64,000 bases of DNA from Isoetes taiwanensis (Eukaryota; Streptophyta; Lycopodiopsida; Isoetales; Isoetaceae). The position numbers and the translations under genes were made by a program. Under the pieces are notes generated by a model, which ran no database searches, had not been told where the DNA came from, and saw only the letters and a program-made list of their open reading frames with translations. Each line of letters starts with the position of its first letter. The first letter of the stretch is position 1. Below, in pieces: positions 32,201 to 44,500 of the stretch. Where the stretch lies: NCBI GenBank assembly GCA_021234155.1, contig JAJEKV010000375.1:1-64000 (forward strand). Reading direction: 5' to 3'.

Positions 32201-32440
32201 AGAATACTACATCATGCAATGTCAAATTCATCATCATTAATGTCAAAAGGGATAAATTCTGTAAAGGGATCAGCAGGCTCTTGGGACGGTGGTGGTTGGA
32301 CTCCACCCCTAGCATATACAAAGTCATCACCACTATTTGCTCCCTCCAAACTCTCCTCTCCAGCTTCAAATACACCTCAGGCATCCCAGAGTCTTTTCCT
32401 CCTCTTCCCCACCGCGACCATGTAGAAACCGAAGTGTTTT
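31731..32440 (-). pseudogene. Rep-like gene, inverted partial copy (empty Helitron site)
   Basis: On the minus strand, 32440-32215 matches the end of the 5' exon at 27660-27884 (basic K-R-R-K-R, then acidic D-I-N-D-D-E-F-D). The Helitron-free intron (32210-32130) ends in TTTTATTGCAG, and the 3' exon follows to 31731. The final 92 codons form an open frame ending C-R-A-L-L-I-K-E-L-R-E-L...S-E-R-R-A-L. The Rep nuclease part is absent from this copy. It preserves the pre-Helitron sequence and is better than the left copy in the last exon. Confidence 0.55.
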
Positions 32441-32562
32441 ATCATTTGGGCACTGCGGAGGCTCCGATACAGAGATTCAACTTTACCACGTCGTCCGGAA
32501 TGATGAAATTACCCTAGAGACCAAGTTACACGGTCAGTTTTGCATGAGAAAAGAACGCGTAC
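32441..32562 (+). pseudogene. Coding fragment left of the giant retrotransposon
   Basis: Plus-strand frames here contain A-P-I-Q-R-F-N-F-T-T-S-S-G-M-M-K and, after a one-base shift, D-Q-V-T-R-S-V-L-H-E-K-R-T. The second frame runs into the CGTAC target site and continues in phase on the other side of the 25.9-kb element (58443-58597). The protein family is not recognised. Confidence 0.4.
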
Positions 32563-34146
32563 TGTGACGTCCCCTACTCGTATACGGTGTACTCACCGTA
32601 TACAAACAGGAGTTCATCCCCCATACCAGCTCCATGCTGATACAAGGCCCTCCACGTGTCACTGCAACCTTGATAAGTTCCAGTGGGAAGAATGAAGGGG
32701 TCATTTTACCCTGTCTTCCTTCAGGGCCTACCTAGCTGCGGAAGCGTAAACATACATGTCAGTATACAACATCAACATCACATGACCATCACGAAGGATG
32801 GCTCACCACATATCTGCATAGACAAGATCAGCACATCACATAGGGAGATCCTACCCAAGGCTCAGACTCAAAGGGAAGGACTGACGGCTTGGGTCTCCAG
32901 AGGTCATTGCAGACAGAATTCATGGCAATGGATTTGGCTGGCATAAGAACATGGCTTAGGGTAGTCCACTCTATCCGCCCCTCTTGTGCACACTTTGCAG
33001 AGTAGGTTGAAAAGTGTTGGGACTTGACTGTAGCCCGCCGGATGCATAGCCAAAGGGGCTATTCCTAGGTTTCATCTCCCCAGTTCCGATGGGGCAGGTA
33101 GGGATTGCTCCCACCAGAGGTTGGCATCTTTGACTCAAGGTGACTAGAGGGCCCTTTGCCGTGTACTGTTGAACTCCATGGAAGGTGTCCACCACCCCAA
33201 GAGTGTCGAACCCATGCAAAGCCCACGCCTTGAGTGTGAGCATTAGGTCTAGTCCACAATGGTCCCCGATAGGCTTTACTACCAGAGGGACATGATCATG
33301 AGTCAGGACATGAACCTCCTTGTAAGCCAGTCTGGCCCCTTCACCCACAACCAGGCTTGGTTCTTGTACACAGGCCGAATTCAATAGTGCATTAAAGAGG
33401 GTTGGCTAGGAGCATCATACTACTAGCTTTTAAGGCCTCTACCCTTCTTCCCAATACAATGAGTCCACAGAGATCATCATCACATACATATCATAGAAGA
33501 ACTAAAGAATGAGATTTAATCTAAATCACAGAGTTAGGTTCTTTAGTTATGGCTTGGTATCTAGAGATCTAGATGGCTGCTATGGGCAATTCAATAGGCT
33601 AAACCTACTTATTCTATGTCTGAGAGGCGGATTAGACTATTGAATTGACAAAATACCTGATCCCTGGCTTGCTCCTCCTGCTCTGAACTCGACCATGCTG
33701 CAGAACTGCTAGAAGATGAAGCTAGAAAGGGAAACTGATGAGCTAGACTGCTCAGACAGAGTTTGGGAGGCGAGTTTGGCTCTTGGAGCAAGCAAAACAG
33801 AGCCTAGAAAGCTATGGACGAAAATGGAAAGTTAGGGTTTCCTATACCTTTATAGAGGGCTAGGGATTTCCATTATCCCTTGAGGCATGTGGGATAATGG
33901 TGTGGCCCACTTGCCTTTATTAGCTAAGTGGCATAAAGTGTCCACATGGGTAAATGTGTATACATGGATAAATGTGCACATGAATAAATGTGCATATAAA
34001 TAAATGTACACACCTTGCAAGTTGCCCCCCCAGGGTGCTACCTGCTTGGCTACACATCAGCGTACACGTCAATCGGGATGGCGTGTACGCGTGACGAGGC
34101 AGTACAGTATACGTCCTGGGACCGTATACTGTGCTGGAACGTCACA
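32563..34146 (-). repeat. Giant element 3' LTR
   Basis: 1584 bp. On the minus strand a CTATAAAG box lies at 33855-33848. A 17-bp unit resembling ATAAATGTGCACATG is repeated about five times at 33950-34016, one more than in the 5' LTR. Inverted GTATAC-containing repeats sit at both LTR ends. Confidence 0.95.
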
Positions 34147-34157
34147 TTCTCCCCACC
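34147..34157 (-). other. Polypurine tract of the giant element
   Basis: GGTGGGGAGAA on the minus strand directly abuts the 3' LTR start. Confidence 0.85.
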
Positions 34158-34940
34158 TTGAAATGATGCTGTCCGCAGCATCGTGGGTCTCCCCACCTTG
34201 GGATCTTCTTGTCCTGCAACCAACTTGATGCATACACTTTATTACTATTATACTTACACGATTATTAGAATTACTCTAAGGTAATATTTTTAAAACATTA
34301 CTAGGACATTACATTATTCCATAGCTTATGAATTCGTAATTCATCAAAACAAGGTACTTATAGGCCTTAACACAACATTTTAAGTTTATCAAAATTTAAT
34401 AATTCCATATACAATTATCCTTTGAGGTACTCTTCATTCCTTGCAACACATTCCAACAAAATTTGTGTTGCAAGTCTTCGTAGCTCGACCTCCTTGCCCT
34501 CAGGAGCGTTCTATTGGCCTGCAGGTCGACACTACGTTAGTACCATTTTAATTATTAATAGAATTATGGTTATAAGGTAACCACCCATCTAATTAACTAA
34601 ATGGATGCAAGACTAATCTCCCGGCGTAGGAAGAGGATGCTTCTTCCATCGTGGCCGTGGAGACAGCGCCCTATAATGCCTAGGATGACACTCATGCCTA
34701 CACCTTTAGTTGCCTTGGGCGTGAAGGTGGCGGCCTTCCCCTAGGCATTGACTAGAGGTGCTTTCCTATCAATGCATTCCTGAATGGCCTCTTATCTCTC
34801 GAGGTCATCTACTTCCGTGGGACGGAAGTAGACTTTTTAATCTACCTTCCAACTCATTCAAGCAAAACCGTGGTCATGCCTACAATGACATTATACCACG
34901 TCCTAGAGATCACCATAGTGGTCCCATCATCGGTAACAAC
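34158..34940. other. 3' untranslated region of the giant element
   Basis: Between the end of pol and the polypurine tract there are about 780 bp without a coding frame. A second CTCCCCACCTTG copy near 34190 duplicates the polypurine tract sequence. Confidence 0.5.
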
Positions 34941-37900
34941 GCATGCAACCCATACCTAGCATAGGTTGCATGCGTAGATTAATCTTAACTATACATGAAA
35001 TTAATCTAACACAAATCGACATGCCTGAGCCAATTTCTTTGGAGATGACCTTGCCGTCCCATTGCTCCATAAACTGTGGGTACTGCTTTACTAGGTCCTT
35101 CTTAAGTACCCATGTCGCGTCTTCCAATATTGGAGAAACTCTGATCTCCTTGTTTTCTTGAATGCTTTATCAAGAATCAATTCTGGAACTATCTCTAGAT
35201 GCTCTTCTGTCATTTCCAACAACGTTGGAGTGTCCAAGACTTCTTCTGGATTTGGAGTATGCTTCTTCAACAAACTCGCGTGGAAGACTTTATGAATCTT
35301 TAGGTGTGCTGGCAGCTCTAACTTGTAGGATTGGTTACCTACTCTCTTGGCTATTCTGAAAGGTCCAGCCCACCTTGGAGCAAGCTTCTTACAATTTCTG
35401 ATGCGGAGCTTCGCCTGCTTCACTTTGATCTTGAGCCAGACGTTGTCGCCCACTTGGAACTCTCTAACTGTTCGATGCTTGTCGGTGACGCTCTTTTGTC
35501 GACTCCTTGCTGCAAGAAGATATCCTCGGACCTCTTCTACCAGATGCTGCATGTCGGCCAACATTTGCTGCGAAACCTCTACTTTTGACATGTGCCAAGT
35601 GTCTGGAGTTAGACATTTGTAGCCATAGTTGATCATGAACGGCGACATCTGGGATGATTTCTGCTTGGTGCTATTATAAGCGAACTCAACCAAGTGAATA
35701 TACTCTTCCCACATACTCTGCTTGTTCCAGAGACATAGTTTCGTAGCATATCTTCCAAAATTCTGTTGGTCCGTTCCGTTTGCCCATCCGTCTGAGGATG
35801 ATAGGCCGTGCTCATGGACAGCTTCGTCTGAATCGTCGCAAAAAAATCCTGCCATAAGGCACTCATGAACTTCGGGTTTCTGTCGGAGATGATCTCTCTC
35901 GGCATGCCATGGAGCCTGAAGATTTCCTTGGTGAAGAGCTTCACTGTATCCATGGTTGTGTCGGTAGTCCTGCAAGGCACAAAGTGTGCCATCTTCGACA
36001 ACTTGTCGACCACAACCATCAAGGCATCTTTCCCTCTTACTGTTCTCGGGAGCCCTGTTATGAAGTCCATACTGATGACTTCCCACTTAGCGTTCGGCAC
36101 CGCTAACGGTTCCAATGCCCCTGGAATTCGAAGTTGCTCTGCCTTTGTCTGCTGACATAGCTAACACTCTTTGATGTAGCGAGCCATCTGCTTCTTCAAC
36201 CCTGACCAATAATAGCTGCTGCGCACTTTGAAATATGTCTTCATAAATCCTGCGTGGCCAGCTATTGGACTGTTGTGGGTGTCGTGGAGAATCAACTTCC
36301 TCACCCCTGATGATTCAGGCACACACAACTTGTTCTTATGGTACAAAAGGTTACCTTCCTTCTTAAAATTTTTGAAGGTCTCCCTCTCCTTATCTGTTCT
36401 TGCCTCCTTGCATAAGCTTGCCCACACTTCCTTGAAGTCTGCATCTGTTGGCAAGGTTTCTTCGATCTTCTTTCCGAAGTCGCTGGAGAGCGTCGAAATT
36501 GCATTGCACTGAACTCTTGTTGTCAGAGGATGCCTTGAAAGCGCATCTGCTACCACATTGAGCTTCCCCGACTTATAAACTATATCAAAGTCATATTCTT
36601 CGAGGAACTCCATCCACCTTCGCTGCCTCAGGTTGAGATGTGGTTGCGTGAACACGTATTGGAGGCTCTGATGATCCGTGTCCAACTGGAACTTCCTCTC
36701 CAACAGGTAGTGCCTCCAAATTCTTAGTGCTCTCACAACTGCAAGCAACTCTTGATCATGAGTCGGGTAGCGCATTTTGGCGTCGTTCATCTTTCGGGAA
36801 TCATAGGCTACTACTCGCTCTTCTTGCATGAGCATTACACCTGTGGCTATCTTACCCTTCAACATCTCGAACCCTGCTTGGGCTTTCTTCTGCCAATGAT
36901 CTGCCCAATCCTTTACTTTTTCCGCCCTCGTCAAGTCTGTTAGCGGGGCCACTATTTTTGCAAAGTTCTTCACGAACTTCTTGTAGTACACTGTTAGGCC
37001 AAGAAAGCTTCTGACCTCATGGATGTTCTTTGGCGTCGGCTACTGTATGACTGCCTCAATCTTGGCGGGATCCTTCGAAATCCCCTCCGATGAGATCAAA
37101 TGACAACTTAGCGTACAACTGGTGCCTCCTTAGCTTCTCGAGCACTCTCCTTAGGTGTTGTACGTGTTCTTCCAGGGATCTGCTATACACCAAAATATCA
37201 TCAAAGAATACTATAACAAAAGTATCCAAGAACTCCCTGAAGATGTCGTTCATGAGCCTCATGAATGTTGCTGGGGCATTCGACAAACCAAATGGCATTA
37301 CTGTGAACTCGTAATGCCCATACCTGGTCCTGAAGGCTGTCTTATGGACGTCTTCTTCCTTGATCCTGATCTGATGGTACCCCGACCTCAGGTCTATCTT
37401 GGAGAAAACCTTCGCCCCTTGAAGCTGATCCATCAGGTCGTCCGATCTGGGGAGTGCATACTTATTCTTGATGGTGTGCTTGTTCAATTGTCTATAATCT
37501 ATGCACATCCTCAAGCTGCCATCCTTCTTCTTCACAAAAAGAATGGGTGCCCCAAATGGTGAGACGCTAGGTCTAATGAACCCTAGGTCTAGCAATTCCT
37601 GCAATTGCTTCTTCAACTCGGTCAGCTCTTGCGTCGTCATCCTGTACGGGGCTTTGCTCGTCGGCTTCATACCTGGTTCGAGTGCTATCTCACACTCGAC
37701 TCCCCTGTAAGGAGGAAACTGCTTGATCTCGTCTGGAAAGAGATCATGGAACTCCCTGATCAACTTAGCTATCTGCTTTGGCAGCTTGCTGAGCACCTTA
37801 TCTTCCTTGCTTTCTTCTGACTTGGGCTCTTCGATCTGAAGCTTGAAGATATATGCTATTCGCTCGCTCTTAATGCACTTCAGCAGCTGCTTAGAAGACA

Positions 37901-38270
37901 TACACTGCATGATGGGAATGACTTCCTTACCTGTAATCTCTATGATTTTGCCGTTGGGCGCCGTGAGGGTCATCTTCCGCTTCCCACAATCATTGAGGGC
38001 TCCTGCTGAACCAAGGTACTCCATTCCTATGATCAAATCATATTTCCCAATATTCATCACCTCTGCCCCCATCTGGATGTTGATTCCCGGCAAATCAATG
38101 TCGAAGTTTATCCTCTTGCCTACCCTGTGCCTTACTCCCCCGTTTGCTAACACCACGGGTCTCGGCTTGGACTTCAACGTCTTGAGCTTCAACATTTCAA
38201 CCATTTTCTGGGGACGCAAAGTTGTGGCTACTTCCCGTATCTATCAGGACTATGAATGACTTGGCCTTGG
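34941..38270 (-). pseudogene. Giant element pol: PR-RT-RNaseH-integrase-chromodomain
   Basis: Protease D-T-G-S lies at about 38240-38226, followed by a frameshift. RT occupies about 37720-37100, with [18 protein letters not shown] and F-F-D-D-I-L-V-Y-S (catalytic DD). A frameshift near 37110 and TAG at 37040-37042 follow. RNase H is at 36991-36540 (D-T-D-H-Q-S-L, N-V-V-A-D-A-L-S-R). The integrase HHCC finger lies near 36330-36130. The integrase core is at 36115-35640 (M-D-F-I-T-G-L-P, Y-H-P-Q-T-D-G-Q-T-E-R); after another frameshift the C-terminal region with V-G-D-N-V-W-L and G-P-F-R-I follows. The end (about 35220-35040: L-I-L-D-K-A, R-R-S-E-F-L-Q-Y-W, then D-A-T-W) matches a degenerate chromodomain. 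Gene order RT-RH-INT-CHD identifies a Ty3 chromovirus. Not functional here. Confidence 0.9.
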
Positions 38271-38424
38271 CCTTCCCTACTGTGGAGATTACCTGATACT
38301 GATTCTCTGCTTATTCTGTATCTATGGCAGCAAAAATGTGACACTCACCCTGAATGAAGTCGCGTGCTTCTCCGCCGTCGTCGTCGGGAGTGTCCCATCC
38401 ACCCAACTCTGCTAATGCTGCACT

Positions 38425-39654
38425 CATGACGAAGGGGCAGTTCACTATTCTGTGGCCTGGCTGGAAGCATCTGAAGCAAAGCTATTTCTCTATGCACTCC
38501 TGCCTCTTCTCCTTGGGCATTGCTTGCAAAAAGGACCGCACTGCTTTGGAGTAGTTTGACCCCTCTTGCTTGTCCTTGAAGGACACCTGCTTTTTCTCCT
38601 GCTGCTTCCCATAGTTGCCACTATATGGGGCCTTTGCTGGACCTGGACTAGCTGCTCTAGGGCTATAACTCCCTGTTGCCTTGCCCTTATCTTGATAGTA
38701 CTGCTGCTTCTGCCCGCTGTTCTGCGGCCCCGTTCCCTGCAAGCTTACTGCCTTGGATTCGGCTTCTGACACTGTCTTAGGGTTTATTGCTCTTACTAGC
38801 TTTCGGATCTCTTCGTTCAACCCTTCTATGTATCCTTCTACTGCGTGCCTTTCGCTCAACTTGGGCACATACAATCTGAGCTTCATGAACTCTTCTGTGT
38901 ACTTTTGCACTGTCTTGTTGCCCTGCTGGAGTCTATAGAACTGCTGCATCATGTGACACTTATGTTCCCATGGTACATAATGGCGCTTGAAAGCCTTAGC
39001 AAACTTCTTGAACCTGCAACTGTCCCTGTTCAACCCATGGGCCTTGGCATAGCCCTTCCACCAAATGCGAGCCGCTCCCTTAAGGTTGGCTGTTGCCACC
39101 CTGCCTTTGTCCTTGTCCTTCATACTGTATGCATTACCATATTCATTCATTTCATCTAACCAAGCCTCTGCTTCCATGCCTGACCTGCTGTCGCCTGAGA
39201 ATTGCTCAAGCTTTCTGGCCTTCCATACATTCCCTAGTGCTGAGTCTACCTTCTTCTGGTAGTCTGAGGCCTTTGTGTCCCTGTGTCTGCCGTCCCTACG
39301 ATCCTGCACCTGTTCTTCCTCTTCCTCGGAGTCAGAGTCCGAATCTGAGCTTATGTCGGAGGATTCCGTGCTGGAGGACTTCCTTCTCTTGCGCCTCTTC
39401 TTGTCCTTTCCTGCCTTTCGAGGTGGTGCTTCTGGCAACTGGACGTTATCATCTGGACCAACTCCTGCTTATGCTGCCAAAAGGGCCTTTATCTGATCAA
39501 GGTATGTTCTCGTCTGCGACATCTCCTCTTCGGGAGTCATGGGACCAAATGCTTCGTACAGGTTCCTTGCTGGGTGCTGCCGGGGTTGAATCTGTTCATC
39601 TCTATGGACTCGCCGCTCTTGTTCAGCTGTTCCTGGACCTCTAGCTACATACAC
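38425..39654 (-). pseudogene. Giant element gag
   Basis: Frames 39654-39469 and 39438-38482 are in phase and separated only by TAA (39471-39469). The second has a Lys/Arg-rich and then Ser/Asp/Glu-rich N-terminal part (residues ~1-45) and the retrotransposon gag core (A-W-L-D-E-M, then G-A-A-R-I-W-W-K-G-Y, F-K-R-H-Y-V-P, L-R-L-Y-V-P-K-L). After TAG (38484-38482), the same frame shows a CCHC knuckle C-F-R-C-F-Q-P-G-H-R-I-V-N-C. Both stops are one C-to-T change from Gln. Gag lies 17 kb from the primer site, so expression would need splicing or an internal promoter. Confidence 0.85.
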
Positions 39655-40084
39655 AAGTAGATCATAGCCTTACGGTTAGCTTTATTTGTTCTATTACATT
39701 ATACGTGTTTGCTGATATAGTTGTGGAACAAGATACATCAACAAAACATTTACAATGCAAAAGAAATTATATCTACCTTATATATATTATTATAGAGGGC
39801 TGCCTGACTCTAATGACGGGGGCATTCTAGGCCCTTGGATGTGCCACGTGTCCAGATTGGACGGCTGAAATTGGATGGGACATTAAAATGACGATCGTCG
39901 ATAATTGGGGTCATCCTGGCCATCGATTGATGGTGACGTGGCATAATGGACGGATAAGAAGCATCACAGAGCATCGAACATAGGCGTCTGACGGCAAAGA
40001 GCAAATACTATTGCGACCAGACTGTCTTTGTTTGCGTGATTTTGTTCTGGAGTTGGATTTGGGAGTTTGGCCTTTGATTTCTAA
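39655..40084. other. Sequence 5' of gag, no gene
   Basis: AT-rich leader followed by a GC-richer block with GGACGG/CCACGTG words; no coding frame is recognised. Confidence 0.5.
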
Positions 40085-41525
40085 CATAGCCTATGCTCTA
40101 ATAGCATTTTTTTCCCAGCCATGGTGATGCTTGGTGACGGTCTTTGGATTCTCCAACAGAGGCGTGATGAACAATAAAGTGATGCCCCCGGGAGGATGGG
40201 GGCTTGGCCATTCTGGATTTGGCGCTGCATAGTAAGGTGTTAGTCTCCAAGTTTGTTTGGAGCATTCTGCAGGATGGAGCATCTTCTCCTGGTGCGGCGC
40301 TGTTGTTGCAGTCTCTTCGCCATTGTGTGGCATTTGGGAATCCGATGCGTGCATGTGGAGTTGCCCCAGGCCTTTGTTGTATGGTCTCGGCCTTTCCCAC
40401 ATGCATCCCCTTTTCTCACGGAGTGTTGCGGGCTTGGGATCATGTGCGTGTGCTCTTCGGCTAGATTATGCCTCGGTTTATCACCACTCTTCTCCTTTCT
40501 TGTGGGTTCCTCTACCCCTAGCGTGCTTGCCCTTGGTCGCCCTTTGTGCATGCTCGGGCCTTGAGCCCGTTGGAGGCAAGCTGCTTTGTGCTCACCTTGG
40601 AGGATTGATGCTTGGGGTGGTCGGCTAGCCGTGGGAGTTCTTCGAGCTCGCTTTTACCGAGGGGCGTGGCCAGGGGCTATCACGGGAGCACGTGGCGGGG
40701 AGTATTCCGCTACACATACCTATAGTTCCTCGGGATGATGTGGTGGTGCAGGTTTGGAAGGTTCATCGGATGTTGTGTCTTCTTGCTTTGTCGCGGTCTT
40801 CTTAGGGTCTTTGGCTATTCATGACACACTTTGCCCCTTCGGGCAAGTGGTCTCTGTAGCTTCAGGGTTCTCGATGGCTTCGGTTTGGGCGTGGACATGG
40901 AGCTCACTTCCCCACAGAAGGTTAGGTGTGCCACGTGGCGAGGTGGTGCCATTGTATCGGGGTGAATGCCCTTGTGAGTTGGTTTAGGCGGTGTGAGCCC
41001 TCTCTCGCCCTTGTTGTGGCCTTCATCGTGAGGCGTGGAGCATTATGCGGTTTTATGCCCTCACTTGCGGTGCTGGGATTGGGTTAGGGCTCTGTTTTGG
41101 TGAGATTGACTAGCCCAGATTGATTCTTCATGTGTATCACGGTGCTTGGCGCTCTTGCGGCGGCAAGCCTTGCATCTATCGTGGCTTGGTTGGTGTGGCT
41201 GATTTAGGCGGCGGTTGTGGATCTTCGGGGGGGATTGGCGACTGCGGCCTCTCGATTCCTCGACTTCGGTACAAGCTATTTCAAAGCTTTCTGGTGTTCC
41301 TGGGAGTAGTAGAGCGGAAGTTTGCCATTTGGCGGGACTTCTTGGTTGTTGTAGATGGTGATGGCGGTTTGTACATCAGTAGAGTTGCAGTTTTTCTGTG
41401 AGTTTGTTGTGGAGTGTCGAGGTATCGCTGTCTCTTTGGGGCAGTTCTACTTCCTCCTCACTTGTTTTGTAACATTACCATTCTTTTAATATATTGATGA
41501 CACAGTTCTTCAAAAAAAAAAAAAC
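40085..41525 (+). mobile_element. 5'-truncated LINE (3' end with poly-A)
   Basis: The frame at 40190-40260 reads G-G-W-G-L-A-I-L-D-L-A-L-H-S-K-V-L-V-S-K, the conserved block after the reverse transcriptase of plant LINEs. Decayed GC-rich coding sequence follows, then a 3' UTR and a run of 13 A at 41512-41524. Orientation is plus, opposite to the host retrotransposon. The left edge is approximate and no target duplication was found. Confidence 0.65.
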
Positions 41526-44500
41526 AATAAAGTTTTCTAGCTGAGGTTTTTCGCACCTTAGATTGTTATTTTGATGAGCCATGTTTCCTAAAGAGGTTCG
41601 TTTTCAGGGTTTTATCTGTGCTCCGGGCCTGTTTGGGTCTCTACTGCGCTTGCATGGCGAAGCAATCCGGCTGAACATTTTCGTTTTTAGGTTGGATGAC
41701 ACTATTTTGGAATTCCGCGACTGTGCAAATCGACTCTTTGGTTGCTCGTGCAGAGCCAAATCAGTTTCTTCGGGCTCGATACCGACTAGCTGTGGCGTCA
41801 AATCTGGCCCTTGCAAATGTTCTATAGGCTGGATAATTTGATTTAAAGCTCGGCTCCAAACACTTCATCGTAGCATATATTTAAATTCATATGGTTTCTT
41901 TTCTGCCATCTACAGTAGATTGATTTATGTTGGCAAAAAATGGAAACAGTCGAGGGTTGCTTCCCTGTGCTTACTTGATTCCTGTGTATTTATGAGGCCA
42001 GCTAAGGAAGATGCTTATGAATTTGGAGACAAATCCTAGAATCTTTTTGCTGCAAGAAATAGCACATGGATCAATTGCAAGAAAACTCTAGGGATTTTTT
42101 ATTTGCAAAACCGACTTGCTATTCTTTTGCTGTCACTAGATTTGTATGCTTCATTATTTGCGAAGCTATTTGAGTAACACTTTGATTTCCATTTTACTTT
42201 GTACCCTATGTCGGCCCTGTTGTCTGAGAGAAGTGGCTAAGCATTTGGGTTTGAAAACCAGGGATAGAATGTAGAGGGGTTTGATTTTGCAGGTTGCTTT
42301 GGCATTTTTTACATGCCAATTCTTGGGGGTGCAATTCCTGGGGCTTCAACATCTCCAAGTCATCTCCAAGAGGTATAGATTTTTTCCCTTCTTGAATTTC
42401 GATTTGGCAGTTGAACCAGCCTATGCCTGGACTAACCTGCCAGCTGGATGCCTGGCCTTCTGGAATAGTGTCATGTTCAGTGTGTGGCTTGGAGCTTATG
42501 TGAAACCCTATAGATTACAGTCTCATCCAGGTGCGTTGTTCCCAAGATGAAGAGTTGCAGCCTGCATAAAGGGGGAAATTTTATTCAGGCATGTATATAG
42601 ATGGTTTGAGAAAGAGTTATAGTCCGATACTTTTGGCACATCGTAAGTCATTTTGTTATTATTATAGCATGGAAAACATTAAGCTAGAATTTCTCTCTTT
42701 CTTGAATGCTTAGCTTTGATTTCCTGTACATTTGTTGGTCCTTACCTGCTGCCAAATGCTCTGATTTAGGTTTATGCATTCCTTGTGTCTTGCCTTATTA
42801 TGTTACCAAGCATGGAGAATGGGCCATGCATGTAGATCCAACCATGGACTCAACCAGGGCTTTGTGTAAATTATTATGCTAGTAGAGGTAGATTGCTTTA
42901 TTTGTGTAGATCTTATGTAGATAGGGGAAGCTTACATAATTCCTGCCACTGCTGAGTGCCTGACCACCAGGGTTTTTTTGTTGGGCCCTTTGACAGTACA
43001 AAGCTTCTAAAGTATATACTAGCAGAATTAGATTGCTATAATCTACACTAGAGGCCTATTTATACTCTGAGACGTGTAACACAATTGGATAAACAAGCTG
43101 CTTTGCCTCGCACAGACATGTTGTTATGGATTACTAGATAGGTGAAGATAGTATTGTTTGTAACTTAAAGAAGGTTTGGTATGAAATTGAGTTGTGTAGC
43201 TTGCTTGCACTTTGATGGTTTGATTTATTGCAGGGGAACAGTCTGGGAATGTTTGCATGGAGAGCTGGTGTTATGCATATAATGAAACTTGCTTGCTAGC
43301 TACGGTAATGATTTAGAATTTATAGAGGTGATCAGTTGAATAAACTAGGTGCTTTGTCTCCCACGGTCATGGATGTTTCTTGAGCTCAGACTTTGCTTGT
43401 GACATGCATCTATCTTGCAGCTTTGTTGCTAGGCTGTGCATCTTTGGATGCCTGAGTGGAATTAAACCCATGCCTCGGTTGCGATATATATTTCCTCGTA
43501 TTGTAAAGCTTACCGCCATGATTGTATTTAAAGTGATTATTCAGATAATTTATGTAATGTGATTTTGATGGAAATAGCCATCGGACTTCCACGCAGGGTA
43601 ATATGCTACTAAGTTGTGCATATTTTGAAACTTGCTTCCATGATGTTATTTAGTGAATGCCCTCCTAATGAGGTGGCAGTCATAATTTAATGTTTCTTTA
43701 GGTGTTCAGTATCCGATAAATTGAGATCTACTTGAGATCTATTGAAATCAGTACACAGACCTTTAAACATTATTCTAATTTTCTTCTTGCCTTCTGATAG
43801 ACTGTTAACTGGAGAGAAACTGCATTTATGGAGCAGTAGTTTGAAGTTACTGAAGGTTGTCTATAGTCTGTAGATGGTTCTACCCTTTAGTCACCATGCA
43901 TTCCCTCGATTTGATGTTTTTGTATCATGTTCTTCATGCATCTCTAGCTAATTATTCTAACTGAAAGTGCATGGCAAAGCATTTCAGTCTAATGCTTCTG
44001 CAATCTCTGATATAGGTGTTGCAAATGTCTAAGCGGCTAAATTCCGGCACGCATTGGTAAGCTTCAAAACCTAAAGTTGCTTCATCTGTAGCAAAATAAT
44101 TTAGAAGGGCAAATTTCTCCAAACTTGAAGTTGCCAAATTTGAAGCAGAACCGGCTGTTTCAGAACCCATTGAGAGGTGAAAAGACAAAATCTGCAGGAG
44201 CCTTTTTTTTTTTACTCTGTTCTCAAATCCACGTCCCAATTCTTTATTTTACAGGTAACCAACTTCTTTGGCTGCAATCTGTCTAGCAGCTCTAAATCCA
44301 AAGATGCTCACATGTGGCCATAGTTCCCATACCCCAGAATTCTATAATTTAACTCCTAATGACCAGTCAGCATTAATTTTCTACTATTTCTCTGGGTGGA
44401 CAGCTCTGTGCTGACCATTCGGCATCACTTTCTTATTTTGCTTGCATGGCCGACACACATAATAAGATCTATAAGAACAGAATTCTTGAAATGGCCTCGT

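Noticed and set aside
33065-33384. ORFs inside the giant element's LTRs
   Set aside because: They lie in non-coding LTR sequence and differ between the two LTRs by frameshifts.
40204-40628. Overlapping ORFs of about 100-120 codons on both strands
   Set aside because: They lie in a GC-rich decayed LINE 3' region; only the short post-RT block is recognisable.
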